Origin: Pseudooctadecabacter sp.
GTDB lineage: Bacteria; Pseudomonadota; Alphaproteobacteria; Rhodobacterales; Rhodobacteraceae
Reading direction: 5' to 3'
DNA: 57,881 nt
NCBI RefSeq assembly: GCF_020627745.1
Contig: NZ_JAHDGE010000008.1
Coordinates: forward strand, 1-57,881
In this document: positions 24,662 to 32,801 of the stretch, piece by piece
How positions within the stretch are numbered: the stretch's first letter is position 1
How the letters are laid out: every line of letters starts with the position of its first letter
The notes under the pieces: generated by a model
The model's input: the letters and a program-made list of their open reading frames with translations, nothing else
Told to the model about the DNA's origin: nothing
The model's database searches: none
Made by a program: the position numbers and the translations under genes

Positions 24662-26472
24662 TCCTCCATCGCCTCCAGTTCGTCGATCATGCTTTCGATC
24701 ATGCCAAGACCCTTGGCCCAGAACGCCGGGTCGGACGCATCCAGACCGAAGGGGGCCAGCAGGTCGCTGTGGTGCTTGGACCCGCCCGCCTTGAGCATAT
24801 CGAAATACTTGTCTTTGAACGCCTCGCCCTGTTCTTCGTAAACCGCATACAGCGCGTTCACGAGGCCATCGCCGAAGGCATAGGCGTAGACGTAGAACGG
24901 CGAGTGGACGAAGTGCGGGATGTAGGCCCAGAAGGTTTCATATCCGTCCATGAAATTGAACACCGGGCCGAGGCTTTCGCCCTGCACCGACATCCAGAGC
25001 GCGTTGATGTCGTCGGGCGTCAATTCGCCCTGCGCACGGGCGGCGTGCAGTTTGCATTCGAAGTCGTAAAACGCGATCTGACGCACGACGGTGTTGATCA
25101 TGTCTTCGACCTTACCGGCCAGAAGGACCTTGCGTTCCTGTGGGTCCTTTGCTTCCTCCAGCAGCTTGCGGAAGGTAAGCATCTCACCAAAAACCGATGC
25201 GGTTTCCGCAAGGGTGAGCGGGGTGGAACTGAGGAGTTCGCCTTGCTGGGCTGCCAGAACCTGATGCACGCCGTGACCCAACTCATGGGCCAAAGTCATG
25301 ACATCGCGGGGTTTTCCCAGATAGTTCAACATCACGTAAGGATGGACCGTGGTGACTGTCGGGTGGGCAAAAGCGCCGGGCGCCTTGCCGTCCTTGACGC
25401 CTGCATCAATCCAGCCGTCGGTGAAAAACGGCTTGGCCAGTTCGGCCATGCGCGGATCGAAGGCGGCGTAGGCCCCCATGACGGTCGCTTCGGCTTCATC
25501 CCATGAAACGGTGCGGTCCGCTTCCATGGGCAATGGCGCGTTGCGGTCCCAGACCTCCATGGTCTCAAGGCCCATCCACTTGGCCTTGAGCGCATAGTAG
25601 CGGTGGCTGAGGCGGGGGTAGGCGTCGACAACAGCATTGCGCAGGGCCTCGACCACCTCGGGTTCCACATGGTTGGACAGGTGCCGGCCGGTTTGTGGGG
25701 TGGGCAGGCCGCGCCAACGGTCCTCGATTTCTTTTTCCTTGGCCAGCGTGTTGTGGACGCGGGCGAAAAGGCCGACGTTCTGGCCCAGAACGCGGGCCAT
25801 TTCACGTGAACCGGCCTCACGTTTGGCGCGGTCCTTGTGGGACATCAGATCGGCGACACCTTCGAGGTTCAGGTCTTCGCCGTCGACCGTGAAAGTCAGG
25901 TTGGCGACGGTTTCATCGAAAAGTTTGTTCCAAGCCGCAGAGCCGACAACCGATTGATCGTGCAAAAATTTTTCAAGCTCGTCCGACAACTGGTAGGGAC
26001 GCATGGCGCGCATCCGGTCCATCACGGGTTTGTAGCGCGCAAGGTCAGGATTGGCCGCCAGAAGGGTATCCACATGGGCGTCGTCAAGGCGGTTGAATTC
26101 AAGACCGTAGAATACCAACGGGGTGGTGTAGGTTGTGATCCTGTCCTGCGCGTCTGACATGAACTTGGCACGTTCGGGGTCGGTGGTGTGCTGGTAGTAT
26201 CGCAGACCCGCATAGGACATGATACGGCCCGCAATGATGTCGATCTGTTCGTAGCGTTGAACCGCCTCAAGCAGGCCATCCGCATCCAGTTCGGCCAGTT
26301 TGCCTTCGTAGTCGTCTGCAAAGCTGCGGCAGGCGTTTTCCAGCCAGTCCTGATCCCGTTTGAGTTCTTTGGCATCGGGCGCGGGGTACAGATCCGTCAG
26401 ATCCCATTCGGGCAGATCGCCGAAAGCGGAGCCATGAGTGGTCTTGGCGTCGAAGGTTCGTTGCTGGGTCAT
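24658..26472 (-). CDS. pepF: Oligoendopeptidase F (M3 family)
   Basis: A cytoplasmic zinc metallopeptidase of 604 residues that trims oligopeptides. The zinc motif HELGHGVHQ lies in a segment containing MTLAHELGHGVHQVLAAQQG; further family marks are TASVFGEMLTF, the C-terminal HFVHSPFYVYAYAFGD and LKAGGSKHHSDLL. The length is right for the bacterial PepF/M3B family. It is monocistronic, convergent with the SDR-like gene. Confidence 0.96.
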   Translation of the reverse strand: MTQQRTFDAKTTHGSAFGDLPEWDLTDLYPAPDAKELKRDQDWLENACRSFADDYEGKLAELDADGLLEAVQRYEQIDIIAGRIMSYAGLRYYQHTTDPERAKFMSDAQDRITTYTTPLVFYGLEFNRLDDAHVDTLLAANPDLARYKPVMDRMRAMRPYQLSDELEKFLHDQSVVGSAAWNKLFDETVANLTFTVDGEDLNLEGVADLMSHKDRAKREAGSREMARVLGQNVGLFARVHNTLAKEKEIEDRWRGLPTPQTGRHLSNHVEPEVVEALRNAVVDAYPRLSHRYYALKAKWMGLETMEVWDRNAPLPMEADRTVSWDEAEATVMGAYAAFDPRMAELAKPFFTDGWIDAGVKDGKAPGAFAHPTVTTVHPYVMLNYLGKPRDVMTLAHELGHGVHQVLAAQQGELLSSTPLTLAETASVFGEMLTFRKLLEEAKDPQERKVLLAGKVEDMINTVVRQIAFYDFECKLHAARAQGELTPDDINALWMSVQGESLGPVFNFMDGYETFWAYIPHFVHSPFYVYAYAFGDGLVNALYAVYEEQGEAFKDKYFDMLKAGGSKHHSDLLAPFGLDASDPAFWAKGLGMIESMIDELEAMED

Positions 26473-26521
26473 CGGGGGCCTCGTGTCAGGTGTTTGGTAT
26501 TATCTAGGGGCGGAGCCGCCG

Positions 26522-26568
26522 GATTGAAAGCGGCCCTCCGGGGGGAGTTGTATCGGCCAAGATGAAGA
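26522..26568 (-). repeat. Intergenic repeat family A, copy 4 (inverted)
   Basis: On the minus strand it reads TTCATCTTGGCCGATACAACT followed by CCCCCCGGAGGGCCGCTTTC, nearly identical to copy 2. It follows directly the stop of the minus-strand amidohydrolase gene, the same gene-relative orientation as the other copies. Confidence 0.75.
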
Positions 26569-27444
26569 TCAGGAGAAAAACAGCCGGTCGGGTGTGTCGC
26601 GCAGGATTTTGATGCGGGTTTCGGTGTCGGTGACAACGTCGTGGAAGGCATCAAGCAATTTTGCGGCATGGGGCATCCGTGCGCCGTTGAGCATCAGGTG
26701 CGGCCAGTCGGACCCCCAAAGGCAGCCGTCCGGGTTGGCGCGGGCGAGGGCGTCGACGAACGGAGCCGCGCGGTCGTAGGGTGCGGGACACAAGCGGTAG
26801 AGCGCGCTGAGTTTGATGAAGACATGGCCGCCCCCCACCAGACGCAGGAGGGTTTGAAAGCCGGGATCGTTGAGGGTGAGGTCCAGATCAGGCCAGCCGA
26901 TATGATCAATCACAAGCGGGACAGGGAGGGCGCGAATGTCCGCGGCCAGATCATCCATGTGCAGGTGGCTGTGCAGCAGCATCTGGATGTGCAAGTCGCG
27001 GTCGCGCAGGCGCGGCGCCATGGATTTGGCCCCCTCCCACGACAGCACGCCGCCATGGACATAGTTCAGGCGGACGGCCTTAAGGTTTTGATCCGCGAAG
27101 CGGTCAAGGTCGGCGTCGGTCGCCGTGTCGGGCAACAGGCCCACGCCTTTGAAATTCGGCCCCAGTCGTTTGATTGTTTCGACTGTCAGGGTGTTGTCGG
27201 TCCCGTAGAGGATCGAATGAACGATGAGCCCTTTGTCAAACCCCAGCATATCCAGATGCGCGCGGTACAGATCGAGCCAGCCATCAAAATCCGGCCCGTG
27301 CGCCGGATCTTCAACGCGCCCGTCCCACAGAGGGAAGTCGTCAACGCCCCCGACAAGATGGACATGCGCGTCGCAGGCACCGGGCGGCGGGGCGATCTGC
27401 GGGGCGCGGGGGGCGGGCGGCATTTGTGCCATGGGTTTAGCCAT
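26569..27444 (-). CDS. Amidohydrolase-family (PF04909) metal-dependent hydrolase
   Basis: A 291-residue TIM-barrel hydrolase of the amidohydrolase 2 family, similar in layout to 2-pyrone-4,6-dicarboxylate lactonases. Metal-site motifs are CDAHVHLVGG near the N terminus, LLHSHLHMDDLA, LVIDHIGWPD and the C-terminal CLWGSDWPHL. It probably opens a lactone or decarboxylates a cyclic acid; no neighbouring catabolic genes define the substrate. Its start overlaps the end of the DNA ligase gene by eight bases, so the two are co-transcribed, perhaps only incidentally. Confidence 0.85.
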   Translation of the reverse strand: MAKPMAQMPPAPRAPQIAPPPGACDAHVHLVGGVDDFPLWDGRVEDPAHGPDFDGWLDLYRAHLDMLGFDKGLIVHSILYGTDNTLTVETIKRLGPNFKGVGLLPDTATDADLDRFADQNLKAVRLNYVHGGVLSWEGAKSMAPRLRDRDLHIQMLLHSHLHMDDLAADIRALPVPLVIDHIGWPDLDLTLNDPGFQTLLRLVGGGHVFIKLSALYRLCPAPYDRAAPFVDALARANPDGCLWGSDWPHLMLNGARMPHAAKLLDAFHDVVTDTETRIKILRDTPDRLFFS

Positions 27445-29026
27445 AAAGGTCTAACATCTCCTTAAGATCATCGAGCGTGTTGATCTCGTTCACCGGTTTG
27501 TCCTGCCGCCATCGGAGCATACGTGGAAACCGCAGTGCAATCCCCGATTTGTGACGGGGGGAGGCCTGAATGCCTTCGAACGCGATTTCGAACACATGTT
27601 CGGCGGGGACCTGTCTGACGGGGCCGAATTTCTGCTGCGTGTTTTTGCGCACCCATGCCGTAATTTTGCGAAACTCCGCGTCGGTGAGGCCGGAGTACGC
27701 CTTGGTAAACGGCACCAGATCATTGCCGTTTTTGACGGCGAAGGTGAAGTCGGTGAACAGATTGGCCCGTCTGCCGGACCCTGCCTGGGCATAGATCATG
27801 ACCGCATCAACGGTCAGGGGGTCGATCTTCCACTTCCACCAGTCCCCCTTTTTGCGCCCCGCAAGATAGGGGCTGTCGCGCCGTTTGAGCATCAAGCCTT
27901 CGGCGTTGAGGTCACGGGATTTCGCCCGTTCCTCGGCAAGCGCGTCCCACGTTGGTCCGCTGACTTCGGGGGACAGGCGGATCGGGGCGGTTCCGGGTAT
28001 TCCCTTTATAAGTAATTCCAACGCTTTACGGCGATCCTTTAAAGCGGTTTCGCGAATGTCTGCCCCGTGATGTTCAAGCAGGTCATAGGCCATGAGAATG
28101 ACCGGACTTTCGGCCAGAACCTTTTTGGGAACGGTTTTGCGACCGATCCGCGTTTGCAAGGCATTGAATGACAAGGGCATTTCATCGCGGAAGGCCAGAA
28201 TTTCGCCGTCCAGCACAGTCCCGTCAGGGAGAAAATCCTTCAACTGGGCCAGTTCGGGAAAGCGGTCTGTCATCAGTTCTTCACCGCGCGACCACAGATG
28301 ATGCTCCCCTTGCCGCACAATAAGCTGACCGCGAATGCCATCCCATTTTCTATCGACAAACCAATCGGTTGTCGGCCCCAGTTCATCCAGATTTTCCAGC
28401 CCGTAAGCCAGATAGAAAGGGTAAGGTCGGCTGAGGTCGGCCGTGGGATCCTCGGCTTCGATCAGGTCGGCCCACGTGGTGGTTTGCGGCGTCCAGTTGC
28501 CCATCAGCTTGTGGGTCAGGACCGCCTCGTCCTGATCGGTGGCGCGCGCCAGAGCGCGGGTCATCAATTTCTGGCTGACACCGATCCGAAAGCCCCCCGT
28601 CAGCAATTTTGTAAACAGAAACCGTTCGATCTGGGGCAGGATCGACCACGCATGCAGAATGCCGGCCTTGCGGGCATCGTCGTCCAGTGTGGAAAGATGT
28701 TTTAATTCATTTATCCAAGCGCTTAGAGGGCGATCTTCAACTCCCGTAGCGGGCGGAAGGATCAGGCTGATTGTCTCGGCCAGATCGCCCACGATCGGGT
28801 AACATTCCTCAAACAGCCACAGCGGCAGTCCGGCCCGTTCCGCGGCCCACTCACGCAGGGCGGTTGTGGTGATGACACGTTTGGGTCTGCGGCCCGAAAA
28901 CAACGCGATGGTCCACAGTTTGTCGTCATCGGACGCCGTGCGAAAGTAATCCGCCATGGCCGCAACCTTGACGGTGGTTTTGGTGGTCTGGTCGACGCGG
29001 GTGAACAGGGCGGCAAAATCCTTCAT
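27437..29026 (-). CDS. ATP-dependent DNA ligase (LigB-type, cisplatin/repair class)
   Basis: A 529-residue ATP-dependent ligase with a helical N-terminal DNA-binding domain (KLLTGGFRIGVSQKLMTRALA), the nucleotidyltransferase domain with active-site Lys in DRKWDGIRGQL, VLDGEILAF and EGLMLKRRDSPY, and an OB domain (WWKWK, then FVKN-type and AFEGIQASPRHKSGIALRFPR). It seals nicks using ATP, in addition to the essential NAD-dependent LigA expected elsewhere. It overlaps the exonuclease gene upstream (ATGA), the ligase-associated repair arrangement. Confidence 0.94.
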   Translation of the reverse strand: MKDFAALFTRVDQTTKTTVKVAAMADYFRTASDDDKLWTIALFSGRRPKRVITTTALREWAAERAGLPLWLFEECYPIVGDLAETISLILPPATGVEDRPLSAWINELKHLSTLDDDARKAGILHAWSILPQIERFLFTKLLTGGFRIGVSQKLMTRALARATDQDEAVLTHKLMGNWTPQTTTWADLIEAEDPTADLSRPYPFYLAYGLENLDELGPTTDWFVDRKWDGIRGQLIVRQGEHHLWSRGEELMTDRFPELAQLKDFLPDGTVLDGEILAFRDEMPLSFNALQTRIGRKTVPKKVLAESPVILMAYDLLEHHGADIRETALKDRRKALELLIKGIPGTAPIRLSPEVSGPTWDALAEERAKSRDLNAEGLMLKRRDSPYLAGRKKGDWWKWKIDPLTVDAVMIYAQAGSGRRANLFTDFTFAVKNGNDLVPFTKAYSGLTDAEFRKITAWVRKNTQQKFGPVRQVPAEHVFEIAFEGIQASPRHKSGIALRFPRMLRWRQDKPVNEINTLDDLKEMLDLYG

Positions 29027-30030
29027 TCCGGTTCGCCCTGATCCAGAGTTTCACCGTCGAATTCGGTTTCTACGATTTTGGCGTCGTATCCCTGTTCGTT
29101 TAACCATTTGGAAAAGACTGCCGTGTACCCGTGTGTGACGAAGATCCGTTCGGCGCCGGTCTGGCCAATCGCGTCGTTCAACCCCGACCAGTCGGCGTGG
29201 TCGGACACGATAAATCCACGATCGGCAGCCCGGCGCCGGCGGACCCCGCGCAAGGCCATCCAGCCGGACGCAAATGCGGTAGAGGCGGGTTTGAAGCGTC
29301 GCGCCCATGTCGAATTGAGTGCGGAGGGTGTGGCCAGAACGAGGGCACCGGCGTTGGCTTTGACATCAAGGTCGGGCGTTACAAGTGTTGTGTCCGGCAG
29401 CGCGATCCCTTGTCCACGCAAGACGCGGTTCGTGTTTTCGATGGCCCCGTGCGTCAGGATCGGCCCGATGGACGGGTCAACGGTGCGAAGCAGGCGCTGT
29501 GCCTTGCCCAGGGCGTAGCAGCCCAGCAATGAAAAGGTGCCGTTGGCTGCGTTGGCCGACCACCAGTCGTTGATCTGTTGCGCCAGAATGTCCTGCGGGG
29601 TCCAGTTGAAGACCGGCAGGCCAAACGTGCTTTCTGTAATGAAAGCATGACATTTGACGGGTTCGAAGGGTTCGGACAGGCCATCGTCCACGGTTTTGTA
29701 ATCGCCCGAGCAGACCCAGACCTCGCCCTTGTGTTCCAGCCTGATCTGGGCGGATCCGGGTACATGGCCTGCCGGATGAAAGGACACGGTCACGCCGTTG
29801 CGGGTCACGGTTTCACCATAGCCCACCGTGTCGATAGAGATGTCGCCCAGCCTGTGGCGCATCACGGGGGCTGCGGCATGGGTTGCCAGATAATGGCCCA
29901 TGCCCTGACGCGAGTGGTCAGCGTGACCATGTGTGATCAGCGCACGGTCCACAGGACGCCACGGATCAATGTAGAAATCGCCCTGAGCGCAGTAGATCCC
30001 GTCGGGCGTAAAGGTCAAAAGGTCGGTCAT
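29023..30030 (-). CDS. Ligase-associated DNA exonuclease (metallo-beta-lactamase fold)
   Basis: A 335-residue protein of the metallo-beta-lactamase/beta-CASP type that accompanies ATP-dependent ligases. The metal motif is THGHADHSRQG, followed by HPAGHVPGSAQIRLE, VCSGDYKT, ITESTFGLPVF and the later SDHADWSGLND and THGY. It is probably a DNA end-processing exonuclease acting before ligation. ATG 30030 begins MTDLLTFTPDGIYC; the longer frame upstream is antisense to the aldolase gene. Neither the Lhr-type helicase nor the PdeM phosphoesterase common in such clusters is adjacent. Confidence 0.92.
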   Translation of the reverse strand: MTDLLTFTPDGIYCAQGDFYIDPWRPVDRALITHGHADHSRQGMGHYLATHAAAPVMRHRLGDISIDTVGYGETVTRNGVTVSFHPAGHVPGSAQIRLEHKGEVWVCSGDYKTVDDGLSEPFEPVKCHAFITESTFGLPVFNWTPQDILAQQINDWWSANAANGTFSLLGCYALGKAQRLLRTVDPSIGPILTHGAIENTNRVLRGQGIALPDTTLVTPDLDVKANAGALVLATPSALNSTWARRFKPASTAFASGWMALRGVRRRRAADRGFIVSDHADWSGLNDAIGQTGAERIFVTHGYTAVFSKWLNEQGYDAKIVETEFDGETLDQGEPE

Positions 30031-30145
30031 GACCTGCAGGTAGCGCGGGTTTCGCCCGTTCAAAGTGCGTTTTTTGCGCCACGGACGTGGGGGCGGTTGT
30101 CCTGCGCGGCGCAATGTGATGCGCTGCGCCAAACAGGAGGCCCGT

Positions 30146-30907
30146 ATGCGCACAGCTGGATTGAAAACAAGACTTCTTAACCGCGAGACCCTCGCAAGTA
30201 CCTTTGTCAAAACCGCCGAAGTCACGGTGGTCGAGGTTCTGGCGACCTCGGGCCTCGATTTTATTGTGCTGGATGGCGAACACTGCGGGTTTGATCGCGG
30301 GCGTCTGGATGCCTGCCTTGCGGTGGCGCGTGCCCTTGATTTTCCTGCCCTTGTCAGAATTTCCAGCGGGTCCGAAGAAAACGTCCTGATGGCGCTGGAC
30401 GCTGGGGCCGTCGGGGTTGTCGTGCCCCATGTGGATTCGGCCGAGAAGGCGAGAACCATCGCGAAGGCTGCGCATTTCGGGCGCGGGGGGCGGGGGTTCG
30501 CCGGATCGACACGCTGGGCCGGATTCGCCACGCGCCCGATGGGTGAAGTGCTGGATCAGGACGATCAGACCATCGTCATGGCCCAGATCGAGGAGCCCGA
30601 GGGCGTTGAGGCTTGTGAAGACATCGCCGCCATTGACGGGATCGACGCGCTGTTTGCCGGCCCTGCCGATCTCACGGTCGGATACGGCCACCGTGACCAG
30701 AACAATCCGGACCTGCCCAAGGCGCTGGACCGCGTGGGCAAAGCCTGCGCGGCCCATGGCAAAGCCTATATTTCATGGGTGCCGGACGCGACAAAGGCGG
30801 CAGAATGGACGGCCTTCGGCATGACCGGTTTCGTTGTGGCCTCAGAACACACGTGGATGCGGCAAGGCGCGGCGGCTGCGGCCAAGGGCATTCACGATAT
30901 CGCTTAG
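30146..30907 (+). CDS. HpcH/HpaI-family aldolase
   Basis: A 253-residue class II pyruvate aldolase of the HpcH/HpaI family (2-keto-3-deoxy acid aldolases and citramalyl-type lyases). Typical blocks are FIVLDGEHCGFDRG, GVVVPHVDSAEKAR, MAQIEEPEGVEAC with the metal-binding Glu, and LFAGPADLTVGYG with the metal-binding Asp. The substrate is unknown. ATG 30146 has a strong AGGAGG Shine-Dalgarno sequence, which decides the start. Its stop overlaps the stop of the convergent hydrolase gene (TTAG). Confidence 0.88.
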   Translation: MRTAGLKTRLLNRETLASTFVKTAEVTVVEVLATSGLDFIVLDGEHCGFDRGRLDACLAVARALDFPALVRISSGSEENVLMALDAGAVGVVVPHVDSAEKARTIAKAAHFGRGGRGFAGSTRWAGFATRPMGEVLDQDDQTIVMAQIEEPEGVEACEDIAAIDGIDALFAGPADLTVGYGHRDQNNPDLPKALDRVGKACAAHGKAYISWVPDATKAAEWTAFGMTGFVVASEHTWMRQGAAAAAKGIHDIA

Positions 30908-31848
30908 GCCAGTTCCGGCGCGGCGGTGTCAAACAGCGCCGTCGCCTCGTTAAAGACCTGATCGCGAATGGATTTTTCTTCCATCAGCACCTCGTGGCGG
31001 CCGTCTTGAAGCAACACCAGATCGCCGCCGGGCCACCGCGACATCCGGTCGTGAATGCGGACGGGATCGACGATCGCCTCCTGCGTGCCCAGAAACGTTT
31101 TGCACGGCACATCAGGCGACGGTTTGACGGACAGCTGCCGCATTTCGCGCAACGCTTCGTTGAGCCAATGCAACGACGGCCCCCCCAAGGCCAGATCAGG
31201 ATGCGCCTTGAGTTGAGCCTGCAACATCTCGAACGAGGACGCGTCCGACGTCAGCGTGTTTTCCTCCACCGTGGTGCGCAGCACATAGGTTTCGGCTTGC
31301 TGGCCGGGCGCAAAGACGCCCGAAAAGCCCAGCGGTTTGCTGACCGTGCTTAGCCCCCATGCGATCGGACGCAGGGCCGGAGCCATCTGAATGCCCCACA
31401 TCGGGGCGGAAAAGACTGCCGTTCGAACCGGCAGATCATCATAAAGCGCGCGCAGCCCGATACAGCCGCCCATGGAATGGCCCAACAGGTGGTAAGGTTC
31501 GGGCAGACCCAGCTTTTTGACGTGAGCGAGGACCGCTTTGACATCAAGCTGGTAATCGCCAAAGACATTCACATGACCCACGGCGCGGTTGTCCAGCAAC
31601 CGGTCCGCAATGCCCTGACCACGCCAGTCGATCGCGACACAGGCATAGCCCCGTTTGATCAGATCCGTGGCCGTGCGCCCGTATTTTTCAATGTATTCGG
31701 TCCGGCCCGGAAAGATCAGGACGGTCCCCTTGGCGTTTGGCGCGGTCCAATGGCCCACGCGGATACGAACCCCATCCACGGTGAGGAGCCAATGGCAAAC
31801 CCCGTCGGGATTGCCTGCAATATCAGCGTGGTAGGGGGCCTGATCCAT
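30904..31848 (-). CDS. Alpha/beta hydrolase (lysophospholipase-like)
   Basis: A 314-residue serine hydrolase of the PldB/monoacylglycerol lipase type. It has the oxyanion-region LIFPGRTEYIEKYG, AIDWRGQGIAD, and the nucleophile elbow GHSMGGCIG; a later IVDPVRIHDR and DGRHEVLMEE give the likely Asp and His. There is no signal peptide, so it is probably cytoplasmic or membrane-associated. The SCP2-like gene lies five bases upstream on the same strand, suggesting a shared lipid-related transcript. Confidence 0.9.
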   Translation of the reverse strand: MDQAPYHADIAGNPDGVCHWLLTVDGVRIRVGHWTAPNAKGTVLIFPGRTEYIEKYGRTATDLIKRGYACVAIDWRGQGIADRLLDNRAVGHVNVFGDYQLDVKAVLAHVKKLGLPEPYHLLGHSMGGCIGLRALYDDLPVRTAVFSAPMWGIQMAPALRPIAWGLSTVSKPLGFSGVFAPGQQAETYVLRTTVEENTLTSDASSFEMLQAQLKAHPDLALGGPSLHWLNEALREMRQLSVKPSPDVPCKTFLGTQEAIVDPVRIHDRMSRWPGGDLVLLQDGRHEVLMEEKSIRDQVFNEATALFDTAAPELA

Positions 31849-31853
31849 CCGGT

Positions 31854-32141
31854 TTAGCCCAAAACACCGGCGAGTTTCATCGCCAGTCCCATGTCGCCGT
31901 CCACCGTCAGTTTGCCGGTCATGAAGGCCGCTGTGGGGTTTTCTTCGCCGTCCAGAATCGCCTTGAAGGTTTCGGCTGAGGCCGACAGCGTCACGTCCGC
32001 CTCTTCGTCGCCCGCACGTGCGCCATTTTCGTCGATGATAATTGCGCCTTCGCCTTCGATGTCGAATTTCGCGGTGCCGTCAAAACCGCCGTCCATCTTG
32101 GCGTTCAGGGCGGTGACGGCTTCGTTGATCGTGTCGCTCAT
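31854..32141 (-). CDS. SCP2 sterol-binding domain protein
   Basis: A 95-residue stand-alone SCP2 domain, a small fold with a hydrophobic cavity that binds lipids or acyl-CoA. The pattern includes FDGTAKFDIEGEGAIIIDENG, DVTLSASAETFKAIL and FMTGKLTVDGDMGLAMKLAG, matching the family end to end. It likely carries or protects a lipid ligand, in keeping with the lysophospholipase-like gene downstream. The long frame upstream of ATG 32141 is antisense to other genes and was discarded. Confidence 0.92.
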   Translation of the reverse strand: MSDTINEAVTALNAKMDGGFDGTAKFDIEGEGAIIIDENGARAGDEEADVTLSASAETFKAILDGEENPTAAFMTGKLTVDGDMGLAMKLAGVLG

Positions 32142-32219
32142 GGGTGGTGTCCTTTGGTATGGTGCCGCGAACGCGGCGGAGCCTCTGGTATCGGGCGCGG
32201 GATGCGCTACAGTCCCAGT

Positions 32220-32780
32220 ATGGGCATGAATGCGAACATCATCAATTCTATCGCTACGGCACTTTGTGTCACGGTCGGGATTTCCGGACCTTTGGGCGCG
32301 CAAACGGACCGGCTTGACCAGTTGTTCGAACAGCTGCTTGAGGCTGAGCCGCAGCAGGTGGCCCGGATCGAGGGCCAGATCATCACGGAATTCGGCAAAT
32401 CCGGGTCCGCGTCTATGGATTTGCTGCGCAAACGCGGCGAAGACGCCCTTGAGGCGGCAGAGTTTGACGTGGCGGTTGAACATTTTACGGCCCTGATCGA
32501 CCACGCGCCGGAGTTCGCCGAAGGCTACCATGGCCGCGCGACGGCCTTTTACAACCTTGGCCTGATTGGCCCTGCGATTGACGATTTGCGCCAGACGCTG
32601 GTGTTGCAGCCGCGGCATTTGGGGGCGATGACGGGTGTTGCCGTCGTGCTGGAGGAGCTTGGCCGACCCGAAGATGCGCTGGACATCTGGAGGCAACTGG
32701 CCGATTTCTCCCCCGCTGATGCGGACATCGCTGAGGTGATCGACCGGCTGACCACACAGCTGGCGGGCGAAACGCTTTAG
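32220..32780 (+). CDS. Secreted tetratricopeptide-repeat protein
   Basis: A 186-residue protein with a probable Sec signal peptide (hydrophobic IATALCVTVGISG and a GAQ cleavage site near residue 28). It contains about three TPR units, the clearest being FAEGYHGRATAFYNLGLI and MTGVAVVLEELGRPEDALDI. TPRs mediate protein-protein contacts; a periplasmic scaffolding role is inferred only. ATG 32220 is chosen because it begins the signal peptide; ATG 32226 is equally possible. Confidence 0.82.
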   Translation: MGMNANIINSIATALCVTVGISGPLGAQTDRLDQLFEQLLEAEPQQVARIEGQIITEFGKSGSASMDLLRKRGEDALEAAEFDVAVEHFTALIDHAPEFAEGYHGRATAFYNLGLIGPAIDDLRQTLVLQPRHLGAMTGVAVVLEELGRPEDALDIWRQLADFSPADADIAEVIDRLTTQLAGETL

Positions 32781-32801
32781 GCTTTTTCGAGGATTGATGT
32801 G

